NCBI GenBank assembly: GCA_035295665.1 | Contig: DATGIQ010000610.1 | Location: 1-24,920 of the forward strand | DNA: 24,920 nt | Source: DATGIQ01 sp035295665 | GTDB taxonomy: Bacteria; Planctomycetota; Planctomycetia; Gemmatales; Gemmataceae | Direction: 5' to 3' | Shown: piece after piece, positions 22,777 to 24,920 of the stretch | Layout: the number at the start of each line of letters is the position of its first letter | How positions within the stretch are numbered: position 1 is the stretch's first letter | Made by a program: the position numbers and the translations under genes | Notes under the pieces: model-generated | Database searches by the model: none | What the model saw: only the letters and a program-made list of their open reading frames with translations | Told to the model about the DNA's origin: nothing

Positions 22777-23769
22777 ATGCGACTCGGAATGCTAGGAATG
22801 TGGCACACTCACGCGGACGGTCTTGTCCGCCAGGTGGCGGAGCACCCCGAGGAATTCACCCTCGCCGGCTTTTACGACCCCGACCCCAAGGTCGTTGCCG
22901 AACGCCGCAGGCAGTGGCCGCCGAAGATTCCGAACTTTCGCGTCTTCGATAGCCCCGAACAGCTGTTACGCGAACCGTTCGACGGGATCGTCGTGGAAGG
23001 CCGGGTCCATGATAACTTGAAATGGGCCCGCCTCGCCCTCGAGAGCGGCCGGCCGGTTCTCCTGGAGAAGCCGGCCGGCACCGATCTGGCCGAATACCGC
23101 CGCCTGATCGATTTGGCGCAGCGGAAGCACTTGCACATGCAGATGCTGTACCTCTTCCGTTACATGTCGGCCGTGCTCCAACTCATCCAGCGCGTCCGGA
23201 AAGGAGAGCTGGGACGGATCTACGCTTTCCGCGCCCGGCTGCCGAAGGACCTGGCCTCCTATTCCCGTTTCGTGGAGGAGCTGCGCCCATACAAGGGCGG
23301 CATGTTCTTTGAGATGGCGGGACACGTGATCGATGTGATGGTCGCTCTCCTGGGCTGTCCGCAGCGGATCACTCCTTTTCTCGCCCACCACCATGTCGGG
23401 CCACCACCAAACTATGTGGATAACGGCGTAGCCGTTTTCGCCTATCCCCATGCCTGGGCAATCGTGGAAGTGCCGGCGCTCGAGGTGGCTCCCCATTCCC
23501 GGCGAATCGAAGTTTATGGGACAGAAGGCGCTTGCGTCATCCCGCATCTGGGCAGTGGCCACCTGGCCAACAAGGAAATCCAGCCCATCGAGGTGTACCG
23601 CGCCGGTGACGCCGGCTGGAACCGAATCGATCTGCCCGCACGAGTGCTACAGATTTCGGACCTGCGCGAGTTTGCCGCCTGCATAGCCGGGAAGAAGCCG
23701 CCGGAATACGGCATGGAACACGATCTGATCGTTCAGGAAACGCTGCTCCGGGCCAGCGGGATGGTTTGA
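22777..23769 (+). CDS. Gfo/Idh/MocA family NAD(P)-dependent oxidoreductase
   Basis: 330 residues from the ATG at 22777. A TTG at 22771 (two codons more) has the better distance, six bases, to GGGAG at 22760-22764; both starts are possible. The N-terminal Rossmann domain opens MRLGMLGMWHTHADG, with GMLGMWH (4-10) in place of the usual GxGxxG/A and FYDPDPKVVAERR (32-44) after strand 2. The family's EKPAG motif is at 97-101 (Lys98 catalytic). GGMFFEMAGHVIDVMVALLG (174-193) carries His183 in the GGGxxxDxGxHxxD region, with Asp replaced by Glu179. The C-terminal beta sheet follows. Such enzymes oxidise or epimerise sugars or inositols with NAD(P); planctomycetes have many. There is no signal peptide, so it is cytosolic, unlike many Tat-exported relatives. 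It stands alone. Confidence 0.85.
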   Translation: MRLGMLGMWHTHADGLVRQVAEHPEEFTLAGFYDPDPKVVAERRRQWPPKIPNFRVFDSPEQLLREPFDGIVVEGRVHDNLKWARLALESGRPVLLEKPAGTDLAEYRRLIDLAQRKHLHMQMLYLFRYMSAVLQLIQRVRKGELGRIYAFRARLPKDLASYSRFVEELRPYKGGMFFEMAGHVIDVMVALLGCPQRITPFLAHHHVGPPPNYVDNGVAVFAYPHAWAIVEVPALEVAPHSRRIEVYGTEGACVIPHLGSGHLANKEIQPIEVYRAGDAGWNRIDLPARVLQISDLREFAACIAGKKPPEYGMEHDLIVQETLLRASGMV

Positions 23770-23796
23770 GTTTCGTTCCAGGAATTGCGGTCGGTT

Positions 23797-23851
23797 TAGC
23801 GGCGGTTCGTAGAACCGCATGGAGACCGCGCGCTTTTGCGAACCGCCGCTA
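23797..23851. repeat. 13-bp inverted repeat with nested palindrome
   Basis: tagcggcggttcg (23797-23809) pairs perfectly with cgaaccgccgcta (23839-23851); the stem can extend inward by about five weaker pairs. Inside, gcggttc (23802-23808) also pairs with gaaccgc (23812-23818) across a three-base loop. The right arm contains the stop codon of the minus-strand DUF4214 gene, and the element fills the gap between convergent genes. It is terminator-like without a T-tract, or a REP-like palindrome. Confidence 0.6.
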
Positions 23852-24920
23852 CACATGGGCGAGGAACTCATCGGAGCTGAGCATGGCGGAGGTCAGGTGA
23901 TCCTGATCGAGCTGGCCGGCGCGCATGGCCTTCACGTACGTGTTCAACCCACTGCTATCGGCGGGACGCCTAAGGAATTCCTGGTAGGAGCGGGCGATCG
24001 TATATTGCGCATTTTCCGTGCTGGCCAAGATTCCATTGGCGACTTGCTGCGGGCTGGCCCCCGCAGCCAAGGCCTGGGTGTGCACGGCGACTTCGCTGAC
24101 GCTGGGGGAGCGCTGGAACGCATCCTGGTACAGGGCGGTGACAAACCCACTGGCGGTTCCGCCGCCACGGGATTGCAGGTATTCGGGAGAGCTGGTCAGG
24201 ATGCTGCTCACCTGTTCCAACGTTCCGCCGTTGTGGAGGAAGGAAACGAAGCTCTGTAGCCCCGACGGATCGGCATGACGATGCAAATACTGCTGGTAGA
24301 GTCCCTGCACCTGATCGATGCGGGCCTCCTGGCTCTGCTGGACGGCCAGCGCGACCTGGGCTCGGCTCGCTCCTTGCTGGAGAGCGGCCGTCCAGGTATC
24401 CAGACCGCCCGGATCGGGCGGACGCTGGAGGATGGATTGATACACCTGGCTGACGAAGCGCTGCTCCACACTCCCCACGCTCACCGTCACCGCCCGCGAC
24501 GTGCCGGCCGAATGGTTGGAATCTCCGGAGTACGATGCAGTTAGAGTATGGCTACCGACAGACAGGGTAGATGCCGTATACGTTGCCATTAACCCGTTGA
24601 GCGGCACCGTGGCCAGCAACGTGCCGTGGTCAAGGAAGGCTACGGAACCGCTCATTCCCCAACCGGTCAGGTTGGAACTGACTGTGGCCATGAGCAGAAC
24701 CGGCTGTCCAACCGGCACCGCCAGCGACGAGGCTGCCAAGACGGTCGTGGTGCTGGCCAGGCTGTTGCCCAGCACGACGATGGAGGTGCTGATCGTCTCG
24801 CCCATTCCGCCGGTGCTCGGCAGCGAATTGCTATCCCCGCCGTAACTAGCCGTGATCGTATGATTGCCCGCGGACAGACTCGACGTGGTCAAGCTGGCAG
24901 TCATGGTACCGCCCACGTTG
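23849..24920 (-). CDS. Ig-like repeat plus DUF4214 surface protein, C-terminal part (runs off the right edge)
   Basis: The frame is open to the window edge, so the true start lies beyond it; 357 codons are visible, counting the stop. I number from the GTG at 24916, which is internal to an Ig strand. Residues 1-48 are the end of one bacterial Ig-like domain (AGNHTITASYGGDSN) and 55-148 a second full one (VGSHTLTASYSGDSN), of the Big_3_5/Ig-like-16 type. Residues 154-353 hold four DUF4214 units of about 48 residues, each built on Y-x-x-x-L-x-R-x-x-D-x-x-G-L: LYQQYLHRHADPSGLQSF (206-223) and SYQEFLRRPADSSGLNTY (310-327) are the clearest, while the third unit has lost the DxxGL turn. Such proteins are secreted or surface-attached, with adhesive or S-layer-like roles proposed. 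The TAG stop lies within a hairpin arm. Confidence 0.85.
   Translation of the reverse strand, partial: NVGGTMTASLTTSSLSAGNHTITASYGGDSNSLPSTGGMGETISTSIVVLGNSLASTTTVLAASSLAVPVGQPVLLMATVSSNLTGWGMSGSVAFLDHGTLLATVPLNGLMATYTASTLSVGSHTLTASYSGDSNHSAGTSRAVTVSVGSVEQRFVSQVYQSILQRPPDPGGLDTWTAALQQGASRAQVALAVQQSQEARIDQVQGLYQQYLHRHADPSGLQSFVSFLHNGGTLEQVSSILTSSPEYLQSRGGGTASGFVTALYQDAFQRSPSVSEVAVHTQALAAGASPQQVANGILASTENAQYTIARSYQEFLRRPADSSGLNTYVKAMRAGQLDQDHLTSAMLSSDEFLAHV

Noticed and set aside
1..24920. tRNA, rRNA, transposase, integrase or phage genes
   Set aside because: No cloverleaf sequences, rRNA-conserved stretches, DDE or integrase motifs were recognised on either strand; a dedicated covariance-model search was not possible here.

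Overview
This is a high-GC, densely coded bacterial chromosome window whose gene content points to a planctomycete, most likely of the Gemmata/Zavarzinella type. The indicators are: an adjacent DUF1501 protein and PSCyt1/DUF1549/DUF1553 cytochrome-like protein; a secreted formylglycine-type sulfatase; a PQQ-repeat (WD40-like) protein; secreted prenyltransferase/squalene-cyclase-repeat and neutral-ceramidase-like proteins; a DUF4214/Ig-repeat surface protein; and a small lysine-rich secreted protein that I recall as a planctomycete paralogue family. The lineage call is inference from gene families; there is no rRNA or other marker gene in the window.

Layout. 1-195 (-) is the start of an HNH endonuclease gene that runs off the left edge. 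372-1877 (+) is an MFS transporter, convergent with a secreted sulfatase (2101-3573, -). The sulfatase diverges from a ceramidase-like secreted hydrolase (3740-5134, +). Then, all on +: a secreted alpha/alpha-toroid repeat protein (5439-6590); a strong 23-bp hairpin; a NicO-type nickel/cobalt transporter with a large extracytoplasmic domain and His-rich loop (6706-8238); and a tight three-gene block of enolase-superfamily enzyme (8332-9501), alpha/beta hydrolase (9494-10477) and ABC-2 permease (10500-11618). This block is convergent with a PQQ-repeat lipoprotein candidate (11672-13102, -). A small CX5R phosphatase (13262-13693, +) meets the minus-strand pair DUF1553-DUF1501 (17589-13700) tail to tail. 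Next come a DedA protein (17841-18500, +), a small membrane protein (18519-18899, -), a 933-residue membrane protein fused to a spermidine-synthase-like domain (19087-21888, +), a bidirectional terminator-like hairpin, a small secreted lysine-rich protein (21937-22308, -), a Gfo/Idh/MocA oxidoreductase (22777-23769, +), and finally the C-terminal part of an Ig/DUF4214 protein (23849-24920, -) that runs off the right edge.

How the genes work together. Most genes look like independent housekeeping or envelope functions. The clearest candidate cooperative unit is the enolase/alpha-beta hydrolase/ABC-2 permease block: the first two genes overlap by 8 bases and the third follows after 22, and no ATPase gene is present in the window. 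DUF1553 and DUF1501 form the usual planctomycete pair with almost no spacing. The sulfatase and ceramidase-like hydrolase share a divergent 166-base control region and both are exported, which fits breakdown of sulfated glycans or glycolipids outside the cytoplasm.

No rRNA, tRNA, CRISPR array, transposase or integrase was seen. The less ordinary observations are the unlisted HNH gene at the left edge, two low-complexity in-frame insertions inside conserved domains (a 24-bp tandem repeat in the hydrolase and a purine/pyrimidine inverted repeat in the fused synthase), several strong hairpins without T-tracts, and a phosphatase whose usual HC pair is CC.
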